64,000 bases of DNA from positions 62,001 to 126,000 of the forward strand of contig NZ_JAGIZB010000001.1 in NCBI RefSeq assembly GCF_017813395.1, read 5' to 3'. Source of the stretch: Pararoseomonas baculiformis. Its GTDB lineage: Bacteria > Pseudomonadota > Alphaproteobacteria > Acetobacterales > Acetobacteraceae. Shown here in pieces: positions 42,892 through 51,701 of the stretch. The notes beneath the pieces were generated by a model. The model made no database searches and was not told where the DNA came from. It worked only from the letters and a program-made list of their open reading frames with translations. The position numbers were made by a program, and so were the translations under genes. Position 1 is the stretch's first letter; each line of letters starts with the position of its first letter.

Positions 42892-42906
42892 TGAGAATGC
42901 GTATCA
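42892..42906 (-). promoter_or_regulatory. Fur-box-like operator upstream of the iron importer
   Basis: TGAGAATGCGTATCA is a 7-1-7 inverted arrangement matching 11 of 14 positions of the classical Fur consensus TGATAAT-n-ATTATCA. It sits 64 bases before the binding-protein ATG, in the gap after the chromate-transporter genes, and would overlap a promoter there. Family context (iron import) supports it; binding by Fur or a related regulator is an inference. Confidence 0.6.
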
Positions 42907-42928
42907 GTGCGGCGAGGAGATTGCCCCG

Positions 42929-43468
42929 TCAGCGCAGCAGCAACAGGCCCAGCACTCCGCCCGCCCCGAGGGCCCAGAGCGGGGTGTGGTTGCTCCGCCA
43001 GGTGAACAGCGCGGAGGCGAGGGTTATGAGCACCGCCACCGCCACTTCGATCCCCGAACCCCGCGCCGCGGCGGCCCCTGTGACGAGGCCCGTGGCCAGG
43101 ATCAGCCCGATCGCGACCGGCACCAGCCCTGCCCGCAGCGCCGCCAGCCGCCAATCCCCGGCCAGGCGCTGGGTCAGCGTCGCAACGCCCCAGGCCAGGA
43201 TGAAGGTGGGGCCGAGGAAGCCCAGCAGGCTGGCCACCAACCCCTGCCACCCGGCGACGTGATAGCCGATCACCGCCACGAAGAGCACGTTCGGCCCCGG
43301 CGCGGCGGAGGCCAGCGCATAGCCCTGGGAGAAGCTGGCATCCGTCATCCAACCGCGCAGCTCCACCACTTCCCGGTGCATCTCGGGCACCGCGGCATTG
43401 GCGCCGCCCACGGCAAGGAGCGAGAGCTTCAGGAAGAAGAAGAAGATATCGCCGGCGAGCGGGTTCAT
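42929..43468 (-). CDS. chromate transporter, C-terminal-type half (short CHR)
   Basis: A 179-residue membrane protein forming one half of a split ChrA: FFLKLSLLAVGGANAAVPEM and the conserved LASAAPGPNVLFVAVIGY motif. Long ChrA proteins fuse two such halves in one chain; here they are separate genes overlapping by four bases. Chromate or sulfate transport is inferred from the family, and some short CHR pairs have no demonstrated chromate role. Confidence 0.87.
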   Translation of the reverse strand: MNPLAGDIFFFFLKLSLLAVGGANAAVPEMHREVVELRGWMTDASFSQGYALASAAPGPNVLFVAVIGYHVAGWQGLVASLLGFLGPTFILAWGVATLTQRLAGDWRLAALRAGLVPVAIGLILATGLVTGAAAARGSGIEVAVAVLITLASALFTWRSNHTPLWALGAGGVLGLLLLR

Positions 43469-44064
43469 GTGGCCCTCCGCATCCGCCAGACCACCAGCCC
43501 GATCGAGACCGGACCCAGCACCAGCACGATCACGGGCAGCGGCACCCGGAACCAGGCGGCGGCCAGCGCGGCCGCCAGCCCCACCGCGATCTGCTCCGGC
43601 GGCGGGCGCAGCCGGCCGGACATGCGGAAGGCGTTGCCGATCACCATCCCCGCCGCCGCGCAGGCCAGCCCATGCATGAAGGAGGAGACCAGCGGCTCAT
43701 CGGCGAAGCCCTGCCAGAGCAGCACAAGGCCCATCAGCACGATCAGCGGGAAGAGATAGAGCCCGCCCGTGGCCGCGAAGGATCCGGGAAGGCCGGCGAA
43801 GCGGCGCCCGATCATCACGGCGGCATTGCCCACATTCGGCCCTGGCAGCACCTGGCCGAGGCCGAGCACCTCCGCATAGTCGCGCTCGGTCAGCCAGCGC
43901 CGCTCCTCCACCATGGCGCGGCGGACCCAGATCTGGGCGCCGCCGAAACCCATCAGCCCCGCCTTGGCGAAGGCCACGAAAAGCTGTCCCGGGCCGGGTG
44001 GCGGGTTGAGCGGCGGTTCCTCGGGCGGGGACACGGCATTCCTGGGCACGGGCTTCGTGGGCAC
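43465..44064 (-). CDS. chromate transporter, N-terminal-type half (short CHR)
   Basis: A 199-residue partner of the following gene. It starts with about 27 Pro-rich residues, then FVAFAKAGLMGFGGAQIWVR and GLGQVLPGPNVGNAAVMIG, the duplicated CHR signature. Both halves keep the PGPN motif. The pair would form an antiparallel heterodimer in the inner membrane. Confidence 0.87.
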   Translation of the reverse strand: MPTKPVPRNAVSPPEEPPLNPPPGPGQLFVAFAKAGLMGFGGAQIWVRRAMVEERRWLTERDYAEVLGLGQVLPGPNVGNAAVMIGRRFAGLPGSFAATGGLYLFPLIVLMGLVLLWQGFADEPLVSSFMHGLACAAAGMVIGNAFRMSGRLRPPPEQIAVGLAAALAAAWFRVPLPVIVLVLGPVSIGLVVWRMRRAT

Positions 44065-44105
44065 GGGGCCAAAATCCGCCGGTCCGGAGATGCGGGCAAG
44101 AGGGC

Positions 44106-45065
44106 TCAGCGCGGCGCTGCCGCGCGGGCCAGGCGGTCATTGATTGCCTCTCCCAGCCCATCCATGGGCACGGGCATGGCGGCGATGCCGCGAAGGCCCA
44201 GGCGCCGGCCCTCCGCATCCAGCCAGCGCAGCCCGGCGAAGAGCCGCGCGGCGGCCTCGGCCACCTGCCCCGCCTCGGAAAGATTCCAGCTGGCGCCGGC
44301 GCCGGGCAGCGGCGGGCCGAAGGCGAGCAGCGCCTCATCCGGCCCCACCGACCGCGCATCCAGCCGCACGGGCAGGGAGGGCGCGTAATGGGAGAGCATC
44401 ATGCCGGGCGAGCGCAGCGTTTCCGGCTCCCCGCCGGCGGGCCGGCAGACCGGGCCGATCAGCGCTTCGATGGCCTCCGGCGTCACCCCGCCCGGGCGCA
44501 GCAGCAGGGGGCGCGGGCCGCCGAGGTCCAGCACCGTGCTCTCCACCCCCACCGCGCAAGGGCCGCCATCCAGCACGGCCGCGATGCGGCCGGAGAGCCC
44601 ATCCAGGACATGGTCCGCCGTGGTGGGGGAGACGCCGCCGGAGCGGTTGGCGGAGGGCGCGGCCACCGGCACCCCGGCCTGCCGCAGCAGATCCAGCGCC
44701 AGCTTGTGGCCGGGCACGCGCACGGCCAGCGTGTCCAGCCCGGCCCCGGTCAGCTGGTCGATCCGGCCTTCGGCCCGGCGCGGCAGGACCAGGGTCAGCG
44801 GCCCCGGCCAGAACCGCGCGGCCAGCGCCTCGGCCCGCGCATCCGGCACCACCTCGGCAAAGGCGGCGGCGGCATCGGGGAAATGGCTGATCAGCGGGTT
44901 GAAGCTGGGCCGGCCCTTGGCTGCATAGATGCCGGCCACCGCCCGCCCATCCCGCGCATTGGCGCCCAGGCCATAGACCGTCTCGGTCGGGAAGGCGACC
45001 AGCCCGCCCTCCCGCAGCAGGGCGGCGGCACGGGCGATGTCGCGGGGAGAGAGCCGCTCTGTCAC
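44106..45065 (-). CDS. tsaC: L-threonylcarbamoyladenylate synthase (Sua5/TsaC type)
   Basis: A 319-residue enzyme making threonylcarbamoyl-AMP for the t6A modification of ANN-decoding tRNAs. The YrdC domain is clear: GGLVAFPTETVYGLGANA, KGRPSFNPLI, FWPGPLTLVL, APSANRSGGVSPTTADHV. The C-terminal extension from about residue 210 (SPGMMLSHYAP) makes it the longer Sua5 form. The start is GTG at 45065, overlapping the cysQ stop (GTGA). An upstream extension of the frame would only read across cysQ. Confidence 0.95.
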   Translation of the reverse strand: MTERLSPRDIARAAALLREGGLVAFPTETVYGLGANARDGRAVAGIYAAKGRPSFNPLISHFPDAAAAFAEVVPDARAEALAARFWPGPLTLVLPRRAEGRIDQLTGAGLDTLAVRVPGHKLALDLLRQAGVPVAAPSANRSGGVSPTTADHVLDGLSGRIAAVLDGGPCAVGVESTVLDLGGPRPLLLRPGGVTPEAIEALIGPVCRPAGGEPETLRSPGMMLSHYAPSLPVRLDARSVGPDEALLAFGPPLPGAGASWNLSEAGQVAEAAARLFAGLRWLDAEGRRLGLRGIAAMPVPMDGLGEAINDRLARAAAPR

Positions 45066-45835
45066 GCGGCCCCCGCCAGCCCCTCGGCCAGGAAGGGATG
45101 GTTCTCGAAGTCCGGCTTGCCGTAACGCAGGGGCGCGCCGTCGAAACCCATCACCCGGCCGCCCGCGGCCTCCAGCACGGCCTGGGGGGCGGCCGTGTCC
45201 CACTCCATGGTGCGGCCGAAGCGCGGATAGAGATCCCCCGCCCCTTCCGCGAGGCGGCAGAACTTCAGGGCCGATCCCACCTTCTGGATGGCCGCGACCT
45301 TCCGCCCTTCCAGGAAGCGGTCCAGGCGCGGGTCGTCGGAATAGTGGCGGGAGGCGAGCACCGTCGCGCCCTCCTCCGGGATGGCGCGGGCGCGGATGGC
45401 GCGCTGGCCCTGCGCGTCGCGCTTCCAAGCCAGGCCCAGCGGCACGATGCCGGCGAAGATCTCCATGGTGGCCGGCAGGGCGACCGCGCCGAGATGGGCG
45501 CGCCCGTCCACCACCAGGCCGACATTCACGGCGAAGCTGTCATAGCCCCTGGCGAACTCCCGCGTGCCGTCCAGCGGATCGACCAGCCAGGTGCGCCGGG
45601 CCAGGGCGGTGACCAGCCCGGCCGACACCTCCTCCTCCGCCACCACGGGAATGTCCGGCGTCGCGGCACGCAGCCCCTCGACGATCAGCGCCTCGGCCAC
45701 GCGGTCCGCCTCGGTCACGGGGGACTCGTCGGTCTTGCGCTCCACGGCGAAGCCCGCGGCGCGGATGGCGTTGATGGCATGGGCGGCGCGCTCGGCCAGG
45801 GAGGCGGCCAGGGCGAGCAGGTCTTCGTCGGTCAT
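45062..45835 (-). CDS. cysQ: 3'(2'),5'-bisphosphate nucleotidase CysQ
   Basis: A 257-residue lithium-sensitive phosphatase of the inositol monophosphatase fold, converting 3'-phosphoadenosine 5'-phosphate to AMP. Metal motifs: SPVTEADRVAE, VVAEEE, WLVDPLDGTREF and MEWDTAAPQAVLEAAGG. The ATG at 45835 gives the family length; sequence further upstream is unrelated. It is translationally coupled to tsaC. No sulfate-assimilation genes are adjacent. Confidence 0.94.
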   Translation of the reverse strand: MTDEDLLALAASLAERAAHAINAIRAAGFAVERKTDESPVTEADRVAEALIVEGLRAATPDIPVVAEEEVSAGLVTALARRTWLVDPLDGTREFARGYDSFAVNVGLVVDGRAHLGAVALPATMEIFAGIVPLGLAWKRDAQGQRAIRARAIPEEGATVLASRHYSDDPRLDRFLEGRKVAAIQKVGSALKFCRLAEGAGDLYPRFGRTMEWDTAAPQAVLEAAGGRVMGFDGAPLRYGKPDFENHPFLAEGLAGAA

Positions 45836-45917
45836 CCCGGGGAGATAGCGCGGAGCATGGGGCCAGGGGCACCCCCCGTCACGCCGCCATGCCCGGGGCT
45901 CCCTCAGGCCGTGTGGC

Positions 45918-47465
45918 TCACGCTGCCGCAAGCCCGGCCATCTGGCCGGCCACGCGGTTCCGCCCGCCCCGCTTGGCGGCGTAGAGGGCGCGATCCGCCT
46001 CAGTGATCAGCAGGGCGGGCGCCTGGCCCGGCTGCGGGTAGCAGCAGGACCAGCCGATGCTGACGGTCACATGTCCGAAGGGGGTGTCCGCATGGGGAAT
46101 GTCCAGCGCTTCCACCGCCGCCCGGATCGCCTCCCCGATGGTGCGGGCGCCTGCGGCGTCGGTTTCGGGCAGGAGCACCACGAACTCCTCCCCGCCATAG
46201 CGTGCGCCCGCATCGGCCGGGCGCCGCACGCAGCGGCGGATCGACCGCGCGATCCCGACCAGCACCTCGTCCCCCTCCAGATGGCCATAGCGGTCGTTGA
46301 AGGCCTTGAAGCAATCCGCATCCAGCAGCAGCAGCGAGAGCGTGGTCGAACCCCGAATGGCGCGGCGCCATTCCTCATCCAGCCGCGCATCGAAGTGGCG
46401 GCGGTTCGCGAGCCCGGTGAGACCATCCGTCGCGGCCATGACAGAGAGCTCCTCGGCCGCCTGCCGCAGCGCGTCCTCCGCCGCGATCCGGCCCAGGATC
46501 GCCCGCCGGAACAGAAAAGAAAGGGCGGCGATGGCGGCGCAGAGGACAACCAGGATGCTCCCCATGGCATAGGCCTTGCGCCACCAGGCATCGTAGATCT
46601 CCTCCACCGAGACGCCCAGGCTGAGCACCAGCGGCAGGCTGCCGATCCGGCGGTAGGTATAGAATCGCTCCACGCCATCCAGCGTGGAGGTGGCGACGAA
46701 GGTGCCGGCGGGACCGCCGCCCAGGATTTGGCGGAACACCTCGCCCCGGCTCAGGTCACGCCCGATATCGGCGGGGTTGAACGGAGCGCGCGCGATCAGC
46801 GGGCCATCGGTCCGGAGCAGGGCGACCGACCCCTTGGCGCCAAGGTCCAGCCGGTCGAACAGGTCCGCGAAATAGGCGATGCGGAGCGCGGCCATGACCA
46901 CGCCCTGGAACTGCCCGTCCGGGCTGGGCAGGCGCCGGCTCACGCTCACGCTGGGGTCGCCGTTGCGCAGGCGGCTGCGGAAGGGGTGGCCGACATAGAG
47001 GCCGGCATTCGGCTGGTGCTGGTGGGTCCGGAAGTAATCCCGGTCCGCCAGGATCACCCCCTCGGACGCGCTACCGTTGGAACTGGCAGCCACCCTGCCT
47101 TCGGCATCCAGCACGAGGACGGCGCCGAGATGCTCGGCGGTCGTGGCGCGGTCGAACATCGCCTTGTGGCGAAGCTCGGGGGTGATCTGGTCGATTCCGG
47201 GCTCCTGCAGCGCAGCGATCACGCCGTCCAGGGACAGGTCGATGGTCGCAATGTTCCGGGCGATATCCCGCTCCAGCGCCGTCACCAGGTTGGAGGAGGC
47301 CTGCTTCGCCTGCTCCCAGGCGACGTCCCGCGCCTGGAGCAGCACCACCGTCCCCAGCGCCAGCATGCCAAGCGCCAGCGCCATCCCCGTGAGCATAAGC
47401 CATCTTGCCGCAACGGCCGGGCTCATCGCGCGTCGCCTTTGCAGCCGGGAAAGGATCGACGACAT
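45918..47465 (-). CDS. membrane-bound diguanylate cyclase (double-Cache sensor, GGDEF)
   Basis: A 515-residue signalling protein. A membrane helix (about residues 22-45) is followed by about 240 periplasmic residues of double-Cache type (ADRDYFRTHQHQPNAGLYVG, PDGQFQGVVMAALRIAYF), a second helix (about 300-325) and a cytoplasmic GGDEF domain (TDGLTGLANRRHFD). The active site is GGEEF and the inhibitory RxxD site (RPAD) lies five residues before it, so both c-di-GMP synthesis and product inhibition look intact. I use ATG 47465; Met codons at 47489 and 47426 are alternatives. Ligand unknown. Confidence 0.92.
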   Translation of the reverse strand: MSSILSRLQRRRAMSPAVAARWLMLTGMALALGMLALGTVVLLQARDVAWEQAKQASSNLVTALERDIARNIATIDLSLDGVIAALQEPGIDQITPELRHKAMFDRATTAEHLGAVLVLDAEGRVAASSNGSASEGVILADRDYFRTHQHQPNAGLYVGHPFRSRLRNGDPSVSVSRRLPSPDGQFQGVVMAALRIAYFADLFDRLDLGAKGSVALLRTDGPLIARAPFNPADIGRDLSRGEVFRQILGGGPAGTFVATSTLDGVERFYTYRRIGSLPLVLSLGVSVEEIYDAWWRKAYAMGSILVVLCAAIAALSFLFRRAILGRIAAEDALRQAAEELSVMAATDGLTGLANRRHFDARLDEEWRRAIRGSTTLSLLLLDADCFKAFNDRYGHLEGDEVLVGIARSIRRCVRRPADAGARYGGEEFVVLLPETDAAGARTIGEAIRAAVEALDIPHADTPFGHVTVSIGWSCCYPQPGQAPALLITEADRALYAAKRGGRNRVAGQMAGLAAA

Positions 47466-47672
47466 GGGAAGGGACGTTCTCCGGGGCATGGACGACCGGC
47501 AGCCGTGCGGCCAGTGCGGCCAGAACCCATCTAGCCCGAATATCACGGCGATGTGAACAAAACTGGGGCCGGCTCGGTGGGCCGGCGATCAGGGCGGAAC
47601 GAAGCTGCCGCCCTGCCATGGCGCATCCTCGCGTCAGTGCTATTTTTCGCCTGAACAGCCCGGACGCCCCCC

Positions 47673-49376
47673 ATGCTCGACATCGCCTTCGCCAAGCCCG
47701 CCCTGCCCGAGAGCGGCGCCCTCGTCCTTCTACTGGCGGAGGAGGATCTGGGCGGCACGCTGGTTGGGGAATGGGACAAGCTGCTGGGCGGGCATCTGGC
47801 GCGCGGCCTGGCCGCGGCGGAGTTCAAGGGCCGCAAGGGCCAGGCCACCACGCTCTATGCGCCGGGCGGCGGTCTCTCGCGGGTCGTGCTCGTCGGGCTC
47901 GGCAAGCGTGAATCGCTGGATGCGGCGGGCGCCGAGGCGGCGGGCGGCCATGCGGTGGCCGCGCTGGGCCGGGAAAGCGTGGCAGCCATCGACGCGCGCG
48001 CCATCGGCGGCTGGGCCGGGGCGCCGGCCGATGTCGCGCTCGGCGCCGTGCTGCGCGCCTGGCGCTTCGACCGCTACCGCACGAAGGAGAAGCCCGAGGA
48101 CAAGCCGAGGCTGGGCGCGGTGAAGATGCTGTGCGAGGACCCCGCCGGCGCGAAGACCGAATGGGCCAGCCGCCGCGCCATCGCCGAGGGCGTGTTCCTG
48201 ACCCGCGAGCTGGTCAGCGAGCCCGCCAACATCCTCAACCCGCCCGAATTCGCCGACCGCCTGCGCAAGCTGGAGAAGCTGGGCGTGGAGGTGGAGGTTT
48301 TCGGCCAGAAGGACCTGGAGAAGCTCGGCTTCGGCTCGATGCTCTGCGTCTCCCAGGGCTCCGCGCAGCCGCCGCGCATGGTGGTGATGCGCTGGAACGG
48401 CACGGACCAGAGGAAGAAGGACAGCAAGCCGCTCGCCTTCATCGGCAAGGGCGTGACCTTCGACACCGGCGGCATCTCCATCAAGCCCGCCGCCGGCATG
48501 GAGGACATGAAGTGGGACATGGCCGGGGCGGGCGTCGTCGCCGGCCTCATGGCCGCGCTTGCGGGCCGCAAGGCGAAGGTGGATGTCGTCGGCCTTGTCG
48601 GGCTGGTGGAAAACATGCCTTCCGGTACCGCCACCCGCCCGGGCGATGTCGTCACCTCCTATTCCGGCCAGACGATCGAGGTGATCAACACGGATGCCGA
48701 AGGGCGCCTCGTGCTCGCCGACGTGCTGTCCTACTGCAAGAAGCGCTTCGACCCCGCCTTCATGGTGAACCTGGCCACGCTGACCGGCGCCATCATCGTG
48801 GCGCTCGGCAACGAGCATGCGGGCCTCTTCTCGAACGATGACGGGCTGGCTCGCCGCATCGAGGATGCCGGCAAGGCGGTGGGCGAGCTGGCCTGGCGCA
48901 TGCCGCTGGGCGAGGCCTATGACCGGCAGATCCGCTCCGAGATCGCGGACATGAAGAATGTCGGTGGCGGGCGTGCGGGCGGCTCTATCACCGCTGCCCA
49001 GTTCCTGCAGCGCTTCGTGGATGGCTGCCCCTGGGCGCATCTGGACATTGCGGGCGTGGCCTGGAGCGGGAAGGACCAGCCCACCGCCCCCAAGGGTGCG
49101 ACGGCCTGGGGCGTGCGCCTGCTCGACCGGCTGGTGGCCGAGCACCATGAGGGCCGCGCGGCCGAGCCCCGGCCCGAGCCGGCCGGGAACGAGACCGCGG
49201 CGGTGAGCGGCGCCGGGATCGCCAATGCGGCCACGCTGTCGGAGGGAACGGCGGGTTCCGAACCCATCGAGCCCGCCCCGGACATGCCCGCGCCCCCGGC
49301 AGGCGAGCCCTCCCCTGCCCCTGGCGCTGCCCCGCGCGGCACGCGCCGCCCGCCCGCGCGCCGCCCGCGCCGCTGA
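47673..49376 (+). CDS. pepA: leucyl aminopeptidase PepA with C-terminal extension
   Basis: A 567-residue M17 two-metal aminopeptidase. The N-terminal macro-like domain spans about 1-160. Catalytic features: IGKGVTFDTGGISIKPA, MEDMKWDMAGAG and NTDAEGRLVLADVL, with the lysine, arginine and metal-binding acids in place. The catalytic domain ends near residue 490; the last 75-80 residues are a Pro/Ala/Glu tail ending in a basic cluster (RRPPARRPRR), absent from typical 490-500 residue PepA. It is followed 11 bases later by a second M17 gene. Divergent from the diguanylate cyclase. Confidence 0.95.
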   Translation: MLDIAFAKPALPESGALVLLLAEEDLGGTLVGEWDKLLGGHLARGLAAAEFKGRKGQATTLYAPGGGLSRVVLVGLGKRESLDAAGAEAAGGHAVAALGRESVAAIDARAIGGWAGAPADVALGAVLRAWRFDRYRTKEKPEDKPRLGAVKMLCEDPAGAKTEWASRRAIAEGVFLTRELVSEPANILNPPEFADRLRKLEKLGVEVEVFGQKDLEKLGFGSMLCVSQGSAQPPRMVVMRWNGTDQRKKDSKPLAFIGKGVTFDTGGISIKPAAGMEDMKWDMAGAGVVAGLMAALAGRKAKVDVVGLVGLVENMPSGTATRPGDVVTSYSGQTIEVINTDAEGRLVLADVLSYCKKRFDPAFMVNLATLTGAIIVALGNEHAGLFSNDDGLARRIEDAGKAVGELAWRMPLGEAYDRQIRSEIADMKNVGGGRAGGSITAAQFLQRFVDGCPWAHLDIAGVAWSGKDQPTAPKGATAWGVRLLDRLVAEHHEGRAAEPRPEPAGNETAAVSGAGIANAATLSEGTAGSEPIEPAPDMPAPPAGEPSPAPGAAPRGTRRPPARRPRR

Positions 49377-49387
49377 TCCGCCTGCCC

Positions 49388-50827
49388 GTGCTGAAGCTCC
49401 GCCCCACCGAGCTGCCGCGCGGGCGCCAGCCCATCGCCGTGCCCGTGCTGCCCGGCCGGCCGCTGCCGGCCGGCTGCCGGGAGGCGGGCGCCGCGGCGGG
49501 CTTCGACGCGGCGCGGGGCGAGGCGCTGCGGCTGGATGGGGTGCTGCGCCGCACGGTCTGGCTCATCGGCGCGCCGCATGGGCTTGAAGCCGCCGGCGCT
49601 CTCGCCGCCGCCTCCATGGCAGGTGAGGAAAGGAACGGCCCCCGCCGGGGCATGCTGGATGCGCGCGGCTTCGCCCCCGAGGAGGTCGCCGCCCTGGCCA
49701 TGGGCGCGGGGATCCGCGCCCACCGCCTGCCCCATTACGGCGCCGAGCCTCCCCATGCGCTGGAGGAACTGGACCTGCTGGTGGACAGCGCGGAGGCGGC
49801 CGAGCCCGCCCTCGCGCGCATCCGTCCGCTTCTGCGCGCCATCGGCCTCGCGCGCGACCTGGCGGCGGAGCCCGGCAACCGGCTGATGCCGGCCGTATTC
49901 GCCGATCGCCTCCGCGCGCTGGAACGGCACGGGCTCTCGGTGGAGGTGCATGGCCGCGCCTGGCTGGAACGGCATGGCTATGGCGGGCTGCTGGCGGTCG
50001 GGCGCGGCTCCGCGCAGCCGCCGCGTCTGGTCGTGCTGCGCTGGGCCGGCAAGGGAGGCGCCGCGCCGGTAGCTTTCGTCGGCAAGGGGATCACCTTCGA
50101 CACGGGCGGCATCAGCATCAAGCCGGCCGCCGGGATGGAGGCGATGAAGGGCGACATGGCCGGCGCCGCCGCCTGCGTTGGCGCCATGCTGGCCCTGGCC
50201 CTGCGCGGCAGCCCCGCCCCCGCCGTCGCGGTTCTCGCGATCGCCGAGAACGCCACGGGAGCGGAGAGCTACCGGCCCGGTGACGTGCTCCGCATGGCCT
50301 CCGGCACCACGGTGGAGGTGGTGGACACGGATGCGGAGGGGCGGCTGGTCCTGGCTGATGCGCTGCATCACGCCTGTCGGCTGAAGCCCCGCGCCATTCT
50401 CGACCTCGCCACCCTCACCGGCAGCATCATCCGCGCCCTGGGCCACCAGCGCGCCGGGCTGTTCTGCAACGACGCCACGCTGCGCGACGCCGCCATGGCG
50501 GCAGGGGACGCGGTGGGCGAGCCGCTCTGGCCCATGCCGACCGGGGAAGGGCACCGGCGCGACCTGGAGAGCGGGATCGCCGATCTTCGCCACTGCCTGC
50601 CCGCGGGCGGGGGCGGCTGGGGCGGAAGGTTCCTGCCCGATGCCTGCCACGCCGCCGCCTTCCTGCAGGAATTCGTGGCCGAGGGGATTCCCTGGGCGCA
50701 TCTCGACATCGCCGGCATGGACCTGCGGGAGGAGGGCGTGGAATCCGGCCCCTATCCCCTGCCCCCCGGCCCCAGCGGCTTCGGGGTGCGGTTGCTGGAC
50801 CGGCTGGTGGCGGACCGCTTCGAATGA
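49388..50827 (+). CDS. second M17 leucyl aminopeptidase family protein
   Basis: A 479-residue M17 paralogue of the preceding gene with a much shorter, divergent N-terminal domain. The catalytic core is kept: VGKGITFDTGGISIKPA, MEAMKGDMAGAAAC and VDTDAEGRLVLADAL; the last differs from the usual NTDAEGRL by Asn to Asp at the first residue. The start is GTG at 49388. It overlaps holC by four bases (ATGA). Many proteobacteria have pepA next to holC; here the second, unusual paralogue is the one coupled to holC. Confidence 0.91.
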   Translation: MLKLRPTELPRGRQPIAVPVLPGRPLPAGCREAGAAAGFDAARGEALRLDGVLRRTVWLIGAPHGLEAAGALAAASMAGEERNGPRRGMLDARGFAPEEVAALAMGAGIRAHRLPHYGAEPPHALEELDLLVDSAEAAEPALARIRPLLRAIGLARDLAAEPGNRLMPAVFADRLRALERHGLSVEVHGRAWLERHGYGGLLAVGRGSAQPPRLVVLRWAGKGGAAPVAFVGKGITFDTGGISIKPAAGMEAMKGDMAGAAACVGAMLALALRGSPAPAVAVLAIAENATGAESYRPGDVLRMASGTTVEVVDTDAEGRLVLADALHHACRLKPRAILDLATLTGSIIRALGHQRAGLFCNDATLRDAAMAAGDAVGEPLWPMPTGEGHRRDLESGIADLRHCLPAGGGGWGGRFLPDACHAAAFLQEFVAEGIPWAHLDIAGMDLREEGVESGPYPLPPGPSGFGVRLLDRLVADRFE

Positions 50828-51270
50828 CCGAGATCGGCTTCTACCACCTGACCCGCACGGCGCTGGAGCTGGCGCTGCCCAGGCTGCTGGGGCGCGTGCT
50901 GGCAACGGGCGGCCGGGCCGTGGTGCGAGTGGGCGGGCCGGAGCGGCTGGCGGCGCTGGACACGGCCCTCTGGCTCTGCCCCGATCCGGACTGGCTGCCG
51001 CATGGCACCCCCGCCACGGGCGACCCCGACCTGCAGCCGATCTGGCTGACCACCGAGGACGAGGCCCCGAACGGCGCCCGCTTCCTGTTCCTGGCCGATG
51101 GCGCGGAAACGGCCCGCCCGGAATCCTATGACCGCATCTTCGACCTGTTCGACGGCAACGACCCCGCCGCGCTGGACGCCGCGCGGGACCGCTGGCGCCG
51201 CGCCCGAACCGCCGGCCATGCGCTGACCTATTGGCAGCAGGGCCCGAATGGCTGGGCAAAGAAGGAATAA
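50824..51270 (+). CDS. holC: DNA polymerase III chi subunit
   Basis: A 148-residue clamp-loader accessory protein that binds single-strand binding protein. It opens TEIGFYHLTRTALELALPRLL and contains RLAALDTALWLCPDPDWLPHG and FDLFDGNDPAALDAARDRWR, the standard HolC features. It overlaps the M17 paralogue by four bases. Confidence 0.93.
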   Translation: MTEIGFYHLTRTALELALPRLLGRVLATGGRAVVRVGGPERLAALDTALWLCPDPDWLPHGTPATGDPDLQPIWLTTEDEAPNGARFLFLADGAETARPESYDRIFDLFDGNDPAALDAARDRWRRARTAGHALTYWQQGPNGWAKKE

Positions 51271-51336
51271 CCGAACCGGCCCTTGCCGCGGCCCCTGGGG
51301 CCTGCCACATCGGCGCGGTTCTCAGGAGCGTTTCCG

Positions 51337-51582
51337 ATGTCCGACAAAACCCAGGCCACCGAGACCATGACGGTCGGCGCCCTGATCGCCGAGTTGCAGA
51401 AGCTCGACCCCTCCCGCCCCGTGGCGCTGGGCATCATGCTCGGCGGCGAGGATGAGGAAGAGGGCGAGATCGATATCTACGGCATCGACCTGATCGAGGA
51501 GATGGAGGCCGAGGACGGTTCTCCGGCCTATGTCATCGCCTGCGACCTGCGCGGCGCGGATGACGAGGAAGAGGGCGCCTGA
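51337..51582 (+). CDS. small acidic protein, unknown
   Basis: An 81-residue, strongly acidic cytoplasmic protein with three Glu/Asp runs (GEDEEEGEIDIY, EEMEAEDG, ADDEEEGA) and a helical N-terminus (VGALIAELQKLDPSRPV). AGGAG lies eight bases before the ATG at 51337, which I prefer to an upstream in-frame start at 51283. The pattern LIAELQKLDPSRPV..I resembles small proteins in which a helix precedes a beta-strand pair; I cannot name a function. It stands alone after holC. Confidence 0.75.
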   Translation: MSDKTQATETMTVGALIAELQKLDPSRPVALGIMLGGEDEEEGEIDIYGIDLIEEMEAEDGSPAYVIACDLRGADDEEEGA

Positions 51583-51701
51583 GCCCCTTCCAGCCCTGAT
51601 GGGCCGGACCTCCTCCGGCACCTAGGGGTTTTGGGCGCGCGCCGCATCCTTCCCGCGCCCCTGCCGTTTCCATCGGGTTCCCACCCGCATGGAAGCGCGC
51701 G

